Of a stretch of DNA of 64,000 nt, positions 43,971 through 52,947 are shown one piece after another (within the stretch, counting starts at the first letter, position 1; the number at the start of each line of letters is the position of its first letter). The DNA is from Phycisphaeraceae bacterium (GTDB lineage Bacteria > Planctomycetota > Phycisphaerae > Phycisphaerales > UBA1924). The stretch lies in NCBI GenBank assembly GCA_020639195.1, contig JACKHB010000004.1, forward strand, positions 434,001 through 498,000, in the 5' to 3' direction. Made by a program: the position numbers and the translations under genes. The notes under the pieces are model-generated. The model made no database searches, was not told the DNA's origin, and saw nothing but the letters and a program-made list of their open reading frames with translations.

Positions 43971-46643
43971 ATGAGACACACCGCTCTTCTCGGCCCGGCC
44001 GCCGCCTGTGTCCTCGCCTCCTGCGCCCGCTCCCCGGCCCCGCGGGCCTCCGACGCAGGGCCGCACACCCTCTCCGACCGCCACCTCGCCCTCGCCCACG
44101 ATGCGCTCGACGCCAAGCGCCGCAGGCTCGACGAACGTGGCCCCAAGTCGTTTGACCAGCCCGGCGAAGCGCGGGAATTCTTCCTGGCCCAGCGCGTCGC
44201 CCCAGGCCAGGACTACCCAGCCCGCCACGTCCACGACGTGCTCGCCCAGGTCCGCGCTCGCGAGAGCGAGCTGGGCCCCCGGGACCTTCCCGGCGGCATC
44301 TCTTCCTGGCAGTCCATCGGCCCGGGCAACGTCGGCGGCCGAACCCGCGCCATCGTCTTCAACCCGCAGGACCCCGACATCGTCTACGCCGCGGGCGTCG
44401 ATGGCGGCGTCTGGAAGAGCATCAACGGCGGCGAGCACTGGTTCCCCACCGACGACTTCATGGCCAACCTCGCCGTCTGCGCCCTGGCGATCGACCCCAC
44501 CAATCCCGATGTCATCTACGCCGGCACGGGAGAGGGGTACTACGCCTCTCCCTTCGGCCTGACCCACCCCGTCTTCGCCCGGGGCCTGGGCATCTTCAAG
44601 TCCGTTGACGCCGGCGCCACGTGGACCCATCTGCAGGGCACGATCTCGGACGTGCCCGAGGGCGCGTTCTCCTACGTCAACAAGATCGTCATCAGCCCCA
44701 CCGACCCCAGCCGCATCTACGCCGCGACGCGCTTCGGCGTCTGGCGAAGCCTCGACGCCGGCGAGACCTGGTCGGCCGTGCTCCGCAACCCCCGCTACAT
44801 GCAGGGGCAGCCGGCGTCGCTCGGCTGCATCACTGGCTGCACCGATCTGGCCATCCGCTCCGACCGGGACCCCGACGTCCTGTTCGCCACGTTCGGTGTC
44901 TTCGAGCGCGATGGCCTGTTCCGCTCCAACGATGGCGGCACCACGTGGGTCCGCTACAACACCGGCGCCAACCAGGGGCGCATGACCCTCGCCTTCGCCC
45001 CCAGCGACAACGACGTCCTCTACCTGCTCATGGCCGACAACGGCCAGGGAAATCCCACCGGCAAGCTCGTCCAGGTCTACCGCTCCACCGATGGCGGCAA
45101 CTCGTTCCAGGCGCGCGTCAACATGAACAGCCTGACCGGGCCGTGGCTGCTGAGCAACCTCATCCTCGCCACCGGCTGCCAGCCCGGCGGCACCTACTCC
45201 CAGGGCTGGTACGATAACATCATCGCGGTGGACCCCGTCGATCCCGACGTCGTCTGGGTCGGCGGCGTGGACATGTTCCGCTCCGACGACGGCGCCCAGA
45301 ACTTCGGAATCGCGGCGTACTGGATCTTCTATCGGGACCTCTTCAATCCACGGCCGTACCAGCTCCACCCCGACCACCACGTCATCGTCTTCCACCCCCA
45401 CTACGACGGCGGCGAGAACCAGACCATGCTCGTCGGTTGCGACGGCGGCATCTTTCGCACGCGCAACGCCCGGGCCGCCACCAGCATCGAGGACTGCCCC
45501 CTCCCCGGCGACGACCCCTTCCCCGAGATCGTCTGGGAGCGCATGAACAACGGCTACGCCGTCACGCAGTACTACCACGGCACGGCGTCGAAACTCGACG
45601 ACAAGTTCTTGGGCGGCGCGCAGGACAACGGCACCAGCCTGGGCCAGTCGCGCGATGATCCCGATGGCTGGAGCATGGTCTTCGGCGGCGACGGCGGATA
45701 CACCGCCATCAGCTCGGCCGACAGCAACGTCATGTACGTCGAGTACCAGTTCTTCCCGACCATCCAGAAGTCGGTCAACGACGGCCTGACATTCTCCCCC
45801 GCCTTCGATGGCATCACCGACACCGACGGCCTGTTCGTCACTCCCATCGCGATGGATCACGAGGACCCCAATGTGCTCTGGACCGGCGGCCGCCGCCCGT
45901 GGCGCACCACCAACGGCGCGGCGCTGTGGCAGGCCGCGGGCCCCGATATCCCCGGCGGTGATCGCATCTCCGCTATCGGCATCGCCCCCACCAACGGCAA
46001 CGTCGTCTATCTGGGATTCAACAACGGGTACGTCGCCCGCTCCACCAACGCGCTGTCCGCCTCGCCGACGTGGTCGCTCGTCAGCGCCGGCCTGCCCATC
46101 GGCGCCTGGGTCAGCAGCGTCACGGTCGATCCCGAGGATCCCAACACCGCCTACGCCACGTCCTCTACCTTCGGAGTCAACCACATCCACCGCACCAACA
46201 ACGGCGGCGCCTCGTGGTACTCGATCGACGGCATCGCGTCCGACGGGGTCCCCGATATCGCCGTCCATTGGCTCGCCGTCCGTCCGTGCGACTCCGACCA
46301 GCTCTACGCGGCGACCGAACTCGGCGTCTTCGCCAGCGACGACGCCGGCGAAACCTGGCGCCCCGCCAACACCGGCCTGGCCCACACAGTCGTCGAGTCG
46401 CTCGACTTCCAGGACCAGAACACGCTCGTGGCCTTCACATACGGCCGTTCGGCCTTCATCGCCGACCTCGACCCCTGCTGCCCGGCCGACATCGACGGCG
46501 ACGGCGATGCCGATGGCGACGACTTCTTCGCGTACTTGGACCTGTTTGCAAACGGCGACGGGCGCGCCGACCTCGACCAAGACGGAGACCGCGACGCCGA
46601 CGATTTCTTCCTCTACCTCGACCTCTTCGCGCAGGGCTGCTGA
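43971..46643 (+). CDS. Asp-box (sortilin/BNR-like) exported protein with GC-type dockerin tail
   Basis: 890 residues from ATG 43971 (GGAG nine bases upstream). The signal region ends with LASCARS, so Cys18 could be lipidated. Residues about 100-830 carry repeated Asp-box motifs of the sialidase/sortilin type (S-x-D-x-G-x-x-W): KSINGGEHW, KSVDAGATW, RSLDAGETW, RSNDGGTTW, RSTDGGNSF and SDDAGETW near the end. Ten-bladed propellers of this kind bind peptides or carbohydrate; I see no sialidase active site. The tail is CCPADIDGDG to AQGC and is the only copy with LDQDGD rather than LDGDGD. It lies directly after the low-GC island. Confidence 0.82.
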   Translation: MRHTALLGPAAACVLASCARSPAPRASDAGPHTLSDRHLALAHDALDAKRRRLDERGPKSFDQPGEAREFFLAQRVAPGQDYPARHVHDVLAQVRARESELGPRDLPGGISSWQSIGPGNVGGRTRAIVFNPQDPDIVYAAGVDGGVWKSINGGEHWFPTDDFMANLAVCALAIDPTNPDVIYAGTGEGYYASPFGLTHPVFARGLGIFKSVDAGATWTHLQGTISDVPEGAFSYVNKIVISPTDPSRIYAATRFGVWRSLDAGETWSAVLRNPRYMQGQPASLGCITGCTDLAIRSDRDPDVLFATFGVFERDGLFRSNDGGTTWVRYNTGANQGRMTLAFAPSDNDVLYLLMADNGQGNPTGKLVQVYRSTDGGNSFQARVNMNSLTGPWLLSNLILATGCQPGGTYSQGWYDNIIAVDPVDPDVVWVGGVDMFRSDDGAQNFGIAAYWIFYRDLFNPRPYQLHPDHHVIVFHPHYDGGENQTMLVGCDGGIFRTRNARAATSIEDCPLPGDDPFPEIVWERMNNGYAVTQYYHGTASKLDDKFLGGAQDNGTSLGQSRDDPDGWSMVFGGDGGYTAISSADSNVMYVEYQFFPTIQKSVNDGLTFSPAFDGITDTDGLFVTPIAMDHEDPNVLWTGGRRPWRTTNGAALWQAAGPDIPGGDRISAIGIAPTNGNVVYLGFNNGYVARSTNALSASPTWSLVSAGLPIGAWVSSVTVDPEDPNTAYATSSTFGVNHIHRTNNGGASWYSIDGIASDGVPDIAVHWLAVRPCDSDQLYAATELGVFASDDAGETWRPANTGLAHTVVESLDFQDQNTLVAFTYGRSAFIADLDPCCPADIDGDGDADGDDFFAYLDLFANGDGRADLDQDGDRDADDFFLYLDLFAQGC

Positions 46644-46679
46644 CCTCGCGCGTTCCGCGCCTGGCCGCGACGAATCGCC

Positions 46680-47924
46680 CTACGCCGGCCTGGGACCGAG
46701 GTCGAACCGCCGGCTGAGCGTCGTCGAGATCGGCGGATACGCCATCTCGAAGCGCGAACCCACGAAGTCGTCCACCGCGTGCCCGATCCGCCCCGCCACG
46801 TCCTCCACGAGCGTCGAATACCAGGGAAGATAGGGACACAGGGTCCCCGCCCGACCGCCCGGCAGCATCCGCGCTTCTTCGTGCAGCGCCAGCGACCGGC
46901 GGTCGAACTCCTCCTCGATGTTCGGATATGGGAACGCGAGCCGGTCGAGCAACTGGGTCCGCGCCGGGGTCGTCAGCCCCAGGTCCTTGTGGACGAACAT
47001 ATCGAACAGCACACGCTCGGTCGGGGTCGTCAGGATCACCATGAACCCCGCCGTGTCCGGAGTCGCGCTGTACCGCGGATACAGCCCCCGAAGGCGCGTG
47101 CCGAAGACACACGTCGTCACGCCCTGGTTTCCCACCGGGCCAGACGCCAGTTCGAACCGCTTGTACTCACCGGCCCGCACCACCTGGATGTCCGGCGACT
47201 GCGGCGAGCAAAACCGCCTCATCAACTGCAACTGCCCCTCGCCCACGCCCTCGGGGTCCAGGGGCTCCTTGGTGAATTGCGCTGCCTCGCCCGTGGACTT
47301 GTGCACCGCCTCGTAACTCAGGGGCCACGGCTTGGCGCTCAGCCGGCGAAACCCCACGAATCCGGTCACGTGCCCCGCGTCGAGCACCTCCGGATTCTCC
47401 GGATTTGGGAACACGAACACCGTCACGAATCGCGTCTGGGCCTGCACACCCCACACGCCGCACGCCCCCTCGAACAGCGTGCGCCGGGCCCGCTCGCTGT
47501 CGCCGCCAGCATCGCCGCGATTGGCCATCAGCATCGCCAGGGTCTTGCGGTCCCCCGAGCACGCGGCGAGCGCCTCTTCGAACCGGTCCAGGGCCTCGAC
47601 AGCCGACTCCACCGCCCGCTCGGGGGCCCCCCTCTGCCGACAGGCATCGAAGAACCGCGCCATGCTCTGCGTGCCCGGCACATCGCTGACCACCGATGTC
47701 GGATCCGACTCTCGCACCATCCGCGTCAGCCGCCAGGTCAGCCCGCGATTGATCCCGAGCTCCCGGGCCGAGTCCCGCGTCTTGGTCGGATCGATCCCCG
47801 CCAGCGCAAACAGCGTCGCCACCTCCGCCCGGGCTCGATGGAACGCCTCGAGCACCGTCTCGATGGACCCTTCGCGATCTGGCGAAGCCTCGTTGTTTTG
47901 TAATTTGTTTGGTTCTGTGATCAT
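46680..47924 (-). CDS. Possible DNA-binding regulatory protein, family not recognised
   Basis: 414 residues from ATG 47924; a TTG four codons earlier is possible. Residues 30-65 resemble a helix-turn-helix (FALAGIDPTKTRDSAREL, GINRGLTWRLTRMVRE). The rest (about 70-414) has alternating helices and strands without motif I know: LYPRYSATPDTAGFMVILT, VLFDMFVHKDLGL. It is a full-length, well-composed gene (no signal peptide, so cytoplasmic). It is convergent with the Asp-box gene and divergent from the PEP-CTERM-like gene at 48090. The AT-rich space between may carry both promoters. Function unknown. Confidence 0.7.
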   Translation of the reverse strand: MITEPNKLQNNEASPDREGSIETVLEAFHRARAEVATLFALAGIDPTKTRDSARELGINRGLTWRLTRMVRESDPTSVVSDVPGTQSMARFFDACRQRGAPERAVESAVEALDRFEEALAACSGDRKTLAMLMANRGDAGGDSERARRTLFEGACGVWGVQAQTRFVTVFVFPNPENPEVLDAGHVTGFVGFRRLSAKPWPLSYEAVHKSTGEAAQFTKEPLDPEGVGEGQLQLMRRFCSPQSPDIQVVRAGEYKRFELASGPVGNQGVTTCVFGTRLRGLYPRYSATPDTAGFMVILTTPTERVLFDMFVHKDLGLTTPARTQLLDRLAFPYPNIEEEFDRRSLALHEEARMLPGGRAGTLCPYLPWYSTLVEDVAGRIGHAVDDFVGSRFEMAYPPISTTLSRRFDLGPRPA

Positions 47925-47959
47925 GAATCTGGCCAAACTCTATCATGGATTGTTTCAGT

Positions 47960-47988
47960 ATTCAAATGGATGTCTCAAGAATTGTCAA
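47960..47988 (-). promoter_or_regulatory. Candidate promoter of the unnamed regulatory gene
   Basis: Minus strand TTGACA (47988-47983) and TTGAAT (47965-47960) with a 17-base spacer, about 36 bases before the ATG at 47924. Confidence 0.5.
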
Positions 47989-47997
47989 ATGTGACAC

Positions 47998-48025
47998 TTG
48001 ACGTGACGTTCTCCGGTGCTATTCT
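47998..48025 (+). promoter_or_regulatory. Candidate promoter of the PEP-CTERM-like gene
   Basis: TTGACG (47998-48003) and TATTCT (48020-48025) with a 16-base spacer, 64 bases before the start at 48090. Together with the minus-strand candidate it makes a divergent AT-rich control region. Confidence 0.45.
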
Positions 48026-48089
48026 CGCTCTCGTCTGGTCCGGGGGCGTCCCGGTCCACTCCTGCCCCCGTTAGAGAAGAGAGCTCACG

Positions 48090-48725
48090 ATGAATCGGAA
48101 CGCTCGAATCGGTGCCTTCGCCCTGACTGCCATCGCGGCGGCCAGCGCGCAGGCGGATGTCACCATCACCCAGGGCGACAGCGCCCCCACCTACCCGTCC
48201 CTGCTGACCTTCGACGAGGTCGGCGGCCCCGTCGGCGCCGTTGTGGGCGACGAGTGGTCTCCGATGGGGATCTCTCAACTCGTCAGCGGCGACGGGTCGC
48301 AGTTCGTCGGCAACCTGCACTCCAACCCCGGGTTCGGCTGGCTTCCGGACAACAACCTCCTGTATGCCCCGTGGGGCGCGTTCCTTACCTTCGACGGTGA
48401 CGTCGACGCGTTCTCGGTGCGCTACTGGGATAGCTCCGGACCGGCCACGTTCAGCGGCGGTGGTGCCGCGGTCGTCGCGCTCAACGACGGGATCGAGGTC
48501 GCGTTCTTCTTCGTCGACAACCCCGCGTACGCGGGCGTCGGCGATGAGTACTTCAACATCGTCGCCGACAACGGCTCGGTGTTCGATGAGGTTCGGATGC
48601 TCGGCTTCGGGTTCTTCCCCGAGGCGTTCGTGGATGACATCTCGTGGAATCCTGCGCCCGCGCCTGCGTCGGGTGCGCTGCTCGCCCTGGGCGGGCTGGT
48701 CGCCACCCGTCGCCGTCGCGCCTGA
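48090..48725 (+). CDS. Exported protein with PEP-CTERM-like sorting tail
   Basis: 211 residues. AGAAGAGAG precedes the ATG. Signal peptide 1-22 (ALTAIAAASAQA). The central domain (about 25-185) is beta-rich: LTFDEVGGPVGAVVGDEW, FLTFDGDVDAFSVRYWD, VEVAFFFVDN-like strands, and VDDISWN. This is the common 'PEP-CTERM surface domain' pattern of unknown role. The C-terminus is APAPASGALLALGGLVATRR, a hydrophobic helix and Arg run, with A in place of the Glu of a normal PEP motif. An exosortase-type or related system elsewhere should process it. Confidence 0.8.
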   Translation: MNRNARIGAFALTAIAAASAQADVTITQGDSAPTYPSLLTFDEVGGPVGAVVGDEWSPMGISQLVSGDGSQFVGNLHSNPGFGWLPDNNLLYAPWGAFLTFDGDVDAFSVRYWDSSGPATFSGGGAAVVALNDGIEVAFFFVDNPAYAGVGDEYFNIVADNGSVFDEVRMLGFGFFPEAFVDDISWNPAPAPASGALLALGGLVATRRRRA

Positions 48726-48808
48726 GTTCGTCCCCCCTCCGGAGTGCGGGGCGCGCGCCGCTCGAGGGCGTGCGCTTCCGCTCCACCTTCCCTCAACAGG
48801 ACTCCCTC

Positions 48809-50062
48809 ATGATCCGCATCTCCGCCATCGCCCTGCTCGCCGCCGTCGCCGGACATGCCTCGGCGCAGTCCATCGAGTTCATCACACCCGGGTACATCGC
48901 GACGGACATCGCCGCCGACGGGCGAACGCTCGCTGGCAACGTCGTGTGGGACGGCTCGTACGAGACGTTTCGATGGACCGCAGAAGAGGGCGCCCATCGA
49001 CTCGGCCGCGCTTCCGTGCCCGCCATCGGGCGCGGCGCCGGCACACCCGGCATCTCGCGGGATGGCACGCGCATCTCCGCCAGCATCCTGAGCTCGGACA
49101 GCCGGGTGACTCAGGGCATCTGGGACATCGAGGAGGGATGGATCGAGACCATGCCCCCGCCGCCGGCCGACGGGGCGAGCCTCGACGAGTCGTACGGGTC
49201 GGCGTGGGACATCTCGGGCGATGGGTCCACGCTCGTGGGTTTCTACTGGAATCTGGACGGCGATGCGCAGGCGTGTTCCTGGTCGCAGGCCGGCGGGATG
49301 CTCGCGCTGGAGAAGACGGACCGACGCAGCGCCCGGGTGAACGCGGCGAACCTCGACGGGTCCGTCGTGGTTGGCTGGGAGGAGCGATTCGATGGGCCGT
49401 GGCAGCCCCGAGCCTGGAGAAACGGGCAGCGGTACATCCTCGTCGAGCAGGAGAGCGGCTCGGAGGCCGGGGGCGTCAACGGCGACGGCTCGATCGTCTG
49501 CGGCGATTCGTTCGACCCACAGAACGCCGTCGGCTCCGCGACGCTGTGGCGCTGGAACGGCACGGACTACGACATGGAGCGCGTGGGATTCCTCGTGGGA
49601 ACGCACCCCAACTCGGGCGGCGCCTGGCTGGACAGCGTGTCGGACGACGGCCGGATCGCCGTTGGCACCAACATGTACACATTCAACCCCGGCGGCCAGA
49701 TGGACGGCATCGTGTGGACCCCGGAAACCGGCCTCGTAAAGGACACGGACTTCCTTGCATCGCTTGGCCTGCAGGCGCCGGCGAACATGGACATTCGGCA
49801 GTTCGTCGCGGTGACCCCGGATGGATCCGCCATCATCGGGTACGGCCTTCTCGACACGTTCGAGTGGCAGACATTCATCATCACGCTGCCTCCCGCGTGC
49901 GCGGCGGACATCGACGGCGACGGCGATGCCGACGGCGACGACTTCTTCGGGTACCTCGACCTGTTCGCCGCGGGCGATGCCGCGGCCGATCTCGACGGCG
50001 ATGGCGATCGCGATGCCGACGACTTCTTCCTCTATCTTGACTTCTTCGCCGCGGGCTGCTGA
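48809..50062 (+). CDS. HAF-repeat-like secreted protein with GC-type dockerin tail
   Basis: 417 residues from ATG 48809, which starts a signal peptide (IRISAIALLAAVAGHASA). A longer frame to 48644 reads through the neighbour. Residues 40-350 have repeated short blades of the 'HAF' type: DGRTLAGNVVWDGS, SGDGSTLVGFYWNLD, NLDGSVVVGWEERFD, NGDGSIVCGDSFD, SDDGRIAVGTNMYTF and TPDGSAIIGYGLLD. Such beta-propellers usually bind proteins or polymers. The tail runs CAADIDGDGDADGDDFF to AAGC. The next gene is a di-haem peroxidase carrying the same tail. Confidence 0.8.
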   Translation: MIRISAIALLAAVAGHASAQSIEFITPGYIATDIAADGRTLAGNVVWDGSYETFRWTAEEGAHRLGRASVPAIGRGAGTPGISRDGTRISASILSSDSRVTQGIWDIEEGWIETMPPPPADGASLDESYGSAWDISGDGSTLVGFYWNLDGDAQACSWSQAGGMLALEKTDRRSARVNAANLDGSVVVGWEERFDGPWQPRAWRNGQRYILVEQESGSEAGGVNGDGSIVCGDSFDPQNAVGSATLWRWNGTDYDMERVGFLVGTHPNSGGAWLDSVSDDGRIAVGTNMYTFNPGGQMDGIVWTPETGLVKDTDFLASLGLQAPANMDIRQFVAVTPDGSAIIGYGLLDTFEWQTFIITLPPACAADIDGDGDADGDDFFGYLDLFAAGDAAADLDGDGDRDADDFFLYLDFFAAGC

Positions 50063-50131
50063 GTTCGTGGACGCAAATCCCCGGATCAGAGCAGGCAATG
50101 AATGGCGGGGGCGGACCGTTACGCTCCCGCC

Positions 50132-51952
50132 ATGCCAAAGAAAGCCCCGGTCGTCGCCTCGGTCTCGGGGGCCCTCGCCCTGTTCGCCGCGGCTGGATTC
50201 GCGTCGTTCGATGGCCCCGTCGGCCCCGGCCCGGCGGCCCTGCCGAACGTGATCTTCCCGCCGGAGAACCCCCTGACCGAGTCCAAGCGGGTCCTTGGGA
50301 AGATCTTGTTCTGGGAAGAGCAGCTCTCGTCTGATAACACGGTGTCGTGCGGCACGTGCCACCAGCCGGGTGCGGCCGGCACGGATCCCATCCGCGCGTT
50401 GAACCCCGGATTCGACCAGCGATTCAACACCCCCGACGACATCTTTACCTCGTTCGGGATGATCGCTTCGGATGAGGCTGCGGACTACGAGCCCGATCCG
50501 GTGTTCGGGCTCGACACGCAGACCACGCCGCGGGCCGCGAATTCCGCGGTCATGGCGATGTATGCCCCGGAGTTGTTCTGGGATGGGCGCGCGACGAGCG
50601 AGTTTCGCGATCCCGTCACCGGAGAGGTGGTCATCGCCGCCGGTGGCGCACTGGAGAGCCAGGCCGTCGGCCCGATCGTGTCCGACGTGGAGATGGGACA
50701 CGCCGCGAGGGACTGGGACCACGTCACGGGCAAGCTGGCCACGTCCGTGCCGCTCGCGCTTGCTTCGGACATTCCGCCGGAGATGTCCGACGCGATCGAC
50801 GCGAACCCCACCTATCCCGAGCTGTTCCAGGCCGCGTTTGGCGATCCGGAGATCTCGGCATCTCGCATCGCGATGGCGATCGCAACCTATGAACGGACGC
50901 TGGTGCCCGACCAGACGCCGTGGGACCGATTCCAGGCGGGCGAGCAGAACGCGATGACGCCCGGCCAGATCCAGGGTTGGAACACGCTGCAAGCGGCCAA
51001 CTGCGTGGCGTGCCACGCGCCACCGAAGTTCACCGACGACACCTTCCGGAACATCGGCGTTCGCCCGACGGCGCAGGACATCGGGCGCCAGGGCGTGACG
51101 GGCAACCCGCAGGATCGCGGGCGCTTCAAGGTTCCATCGCTGCGCAACGTGGGGCTGAAGTCATCGCTGATGCACACGGGCCAGTTCACCAATCTGAACC
51201 AGGTCTTCCCGTTCTATGCCGGTGGCGGCGCGGGGGGAAACAACAACCTCGACCCGCTCCTGCCCATCGCGGTGCCCCCGCCACAAGTCCCGGCGGTCAT
51301 CGACTTCCTCGCCAACGCCTTGACCGACCCACGGGTGGCGAATGAGACGTTCCCGTTCGACCGGCCCACGCTGTACGTCGAGCGGCCGGCGGATCGACCG
51401 GCAAACCTGGGCGGCGGCACATCCGGCTCGGGCGGCTTCGAGCCGCGGGTGATCGCCAACGCGCCGCCCCTGGTCGGGAGCGATGGGTTCAAGATCGGAC
51501 TGGATCGGGCCCTTGGCGGATCGATCGCGCTCGTGGCCATCTCGCAGTCGCCGCCGCTCGCGGGTGTCGTGCCCGCCGATGTGCTGGAGGGTCCGTTCGT
51601 CGTCCAGGGCGCTGGCGCCGGTTCGGGCTATGCGACGTTCCGCTGGCCGATCGCCGCCGACCCGAACCTCGATGGACAGACGTTTTACATGCAATGGCGC
51701 GTCGTGGATGGCGCCTCGCCGGGAGGCTTTGCGTTCTCGGATGCGATCCGGGTTCGGTTGTTCTGCGGATCGCGGTGCCCTGAGGTATGCACTGCGGACA
51801 CCGACGGCGATCACGACGCCGACTCGGACGACTTCTTCGCATTCCTCGACCTGTTCGCGGCGGGCGATGCCCGGGCTGACCTAGACGGCGACGGCGATCG
51901 CGACGCCGACGATTTCTTCAGGTATCTCGACGCGTTTGCTCTTGGGTGCTGA
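50132..51952 (+). CDS. Di-haem cytochrome c peroxidase (MauG/CCP family) with GC-type dockerin tail
   Basis: 606 residues. Start at 50132, which opens a Sec signal (APVVASVSGALALFAAAGFA); ATG 50102 would add ten residues. Two c-type haem sites: Cys73-x-x-Cys76-His77 (SCGTCHQPG) and Cys291-x-x-Cys294-His295 (NCVACHAPP). The CCP fold covers about 50-400, including NPLTESKRVLGKILFWEEQ, DGRATSEFRDP, MGHAARDWD, RFKVPSLRNVGLKSSLMHTG. CCPs reduce hydrogen peroxide using periplasmic electron donors; MauG relatives oxidise protein residues. Residues 400-550 are an extra beta region. The tail (CTADTDGDHDADSDDFF to ALGC) is the most divergent of the ten copies. A strong terminator follows. Confidence 0.92.
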   Translation: MPKKAPVVASVSGALALFAAAGFASFDGPVGPGPAALPNVIFPPENPLTESKRVLGKILFWEEQLSSDNTVSCGTCHQPGAAGTDPIRALNPGFDQRFNTPDDIFTSFGMIASDEAADYEPDPVFGLDTQTTPRAANSAVMAMYAPELFWDGRATSEFRDPVTGEVVIAAGGALESQAVGPIVSDVEMGHAARDWDHVTGKLATSVPLALASDIPPEMSDAIDANPTYPELFQAAFGDPEISASRIAMAIATYERTLVPDQTPWDRFQAGEQNAMTPGQIQGWNTLQAANCVACHAPPKFTDDTFRNIGVRPTAQDIGRQGVTGNPQDRGRFKVPSLRNVGLKSSLMHTGQFTNLNQVFPFYAGGGAGGNNNLDPLLPIAVPPPQVPAVIDFLANALTDPRVANETFPFDRPTLYVERPADRPANLGGGTSGSGGFEPRVIANAPPLVGSDGFKIGLDRALGGSIALVAISQSPPLAGVVPADVLEGPFVVQGAGAGSGYATFRWPIAADPNLDGQTFYMQWRVVDGASPGGFAFSDAIRVRLFCGSRCPEVCTADTDGDHDADSDDFFAFLDLFAAGDARADLDGDGDRDADDFFRYLDAFALGC

Positions 51953-51977
51953 GCGCCCTCGCGTCCACAAAGGAACA

Positions 51978-52000
51978 GGGGCCCCTCGCGGGGCCCCTTT
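51978..52000 (+). terminator. Rho-independent terminator after the peroxidase gene
   Basis: GGGGCCCC (51978-51985), loop TCGC, GGGGCCCC (51990-51997), then TTT. Perfect 8-bp stem, 26 bases after the peroxidase stop and between convergent genes. Confidence 0.85.
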
Positions 52001-52027
52001 CCATTCGCCGCAAGTGAGCAGTCTCGA

Positions 52028-52672
52028 TCAGCGCCGGCGACGGCCCAAGGCGAGCCCACCCAGGCCGAGAAGGGCCAGGGACGAGGGCGCGGGGAGCAGG
52101 CCGGGGGAACCGACCAGCGTGATCAGGAAGTCCGGGGGCTGTCCGATCGTGTCGTTGAAGAACGGATCGGACTCGTAGGCGCCGTTCTCGCCGAGCACGG
52201 AGATCCGCGCGGCCTCGCCGGGCAGGCGCTCGATCGTGGCGCTGTTGCTGGCGAGGCTCGCGTCGTAGGTCAGGTTGTCAATGACCGTGCCGTCGCCGAG
52301 CATCAGGTTGAGCGCGTCGCCGCCCTGGCCGAGGCTGCCTCCGCCGTTGGTGAGCCCGACGTTGGCGACCGCGCCCCAGAGCGCCGCGAAGAGCCCGACT
52401 TCGCCGCCGTCCGTGCTGATCAGGAAGATCGCGGACTCTCCGGGGCCCAGGATGAAGCTGTCGAGGTTGCCGGCTTCGGAGATGTCAGCGCTGACATCGT
52501 CGAACCAATAGGTCGCCGTGTCGATCGAGCCGGGGCCGGTGTTGGTCACTTCGAGCCAGTCGGCGGTCCCATCGGGGCCGTCAATCCCAATGTAGGTCTC
52601 CGTGATGGTGACGTCGGCGGTCGCCGCCGCGGCCAAAGCCGCCATTCCTGCGCAGACGATGTGCTTTCTCAT
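52028..52672 (-). CDS. Exported lamin-tail-like protein with PEP-CTERM-like tail
   Basis: 214 residues from ATG 52672 (GGGAGGAAAG site); a longer frame to 52750 has no signal. Signal peptide 1-20. The core (about 22-170) has the lamin-tail-like opening VTITETYIGIDGPDGTADW, LEVTNTGPGSIDTATYWF, FILGPGESAIFL and GDALNLMLGDGTVIDNL, typical for surface LTD domains of unknown ligand. The C-terminus LLPAPSSLALLGLGGLALGR plus Arg run is a clear PEP-CTERM-like sorting tail (PAP instead of PEP). Convergent with the peroxidase gene. Confidence 0.85.
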   Translation of the reverse strand: MRKHIVCAGMAALAAAATADVTITETYIGIDGPDGTADWLEVTNTGPGSIDTATYWFDDVSADISEAGNLDSFILGPGESAIFLISTDGGEVGLFAALWGAVANVGLTNGGGSLGQGGDALNLMLGDGTVIDNLTYDASLASNSATIERLPGEAARISVLGENGAYESDPFFNDTIGQPPDFLITLVGSPGLLPAPSSLALLGLGGLALGRRRR

Positions 52673-52947
52673 GACTCTCTTTCCTCCCATGGGTGAACCT
52701 GAACACAAGAACGACTCGGCGTCCGCGGGGCCGGGCACGCCCTGCGGCACGACGCATCGGCATCCCGATGCGGCCAGAACGCTACCTCGCTCGAACGAGG
52801 GATCGCTCGCTCGAGCGCTAATTCTGCGCCAAACTCAACGGGGCGCCCGCAGGCGATCAACTTTGCGCAATCTTGACACACGAGTCTCCGGGCGCGTGTG
52901 ACCGTCAGATCTACAGTGGCCCCCACTAGGACTGAAGGGCGGGGACC

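Noticed and set aside
43725..46580. Minus-strand open frame of 951 codons
   Set aside because: Entirely antisense to the Asp-box gene; repeats of VGVD-type words come from the opposite reading of its codons.
48422..51016. Minus-strand open frame of 864 codons
   Set aside because: It covers three plus-strand genes with clear signal peptides and domains; composition is that of a GC-rich shadow.
52880..52910. TTGACA upstream of the DUF1559-like gene as promoter
   Set aside because: The box 17 bases further is GTGTGA, too far from consensus to annotate.
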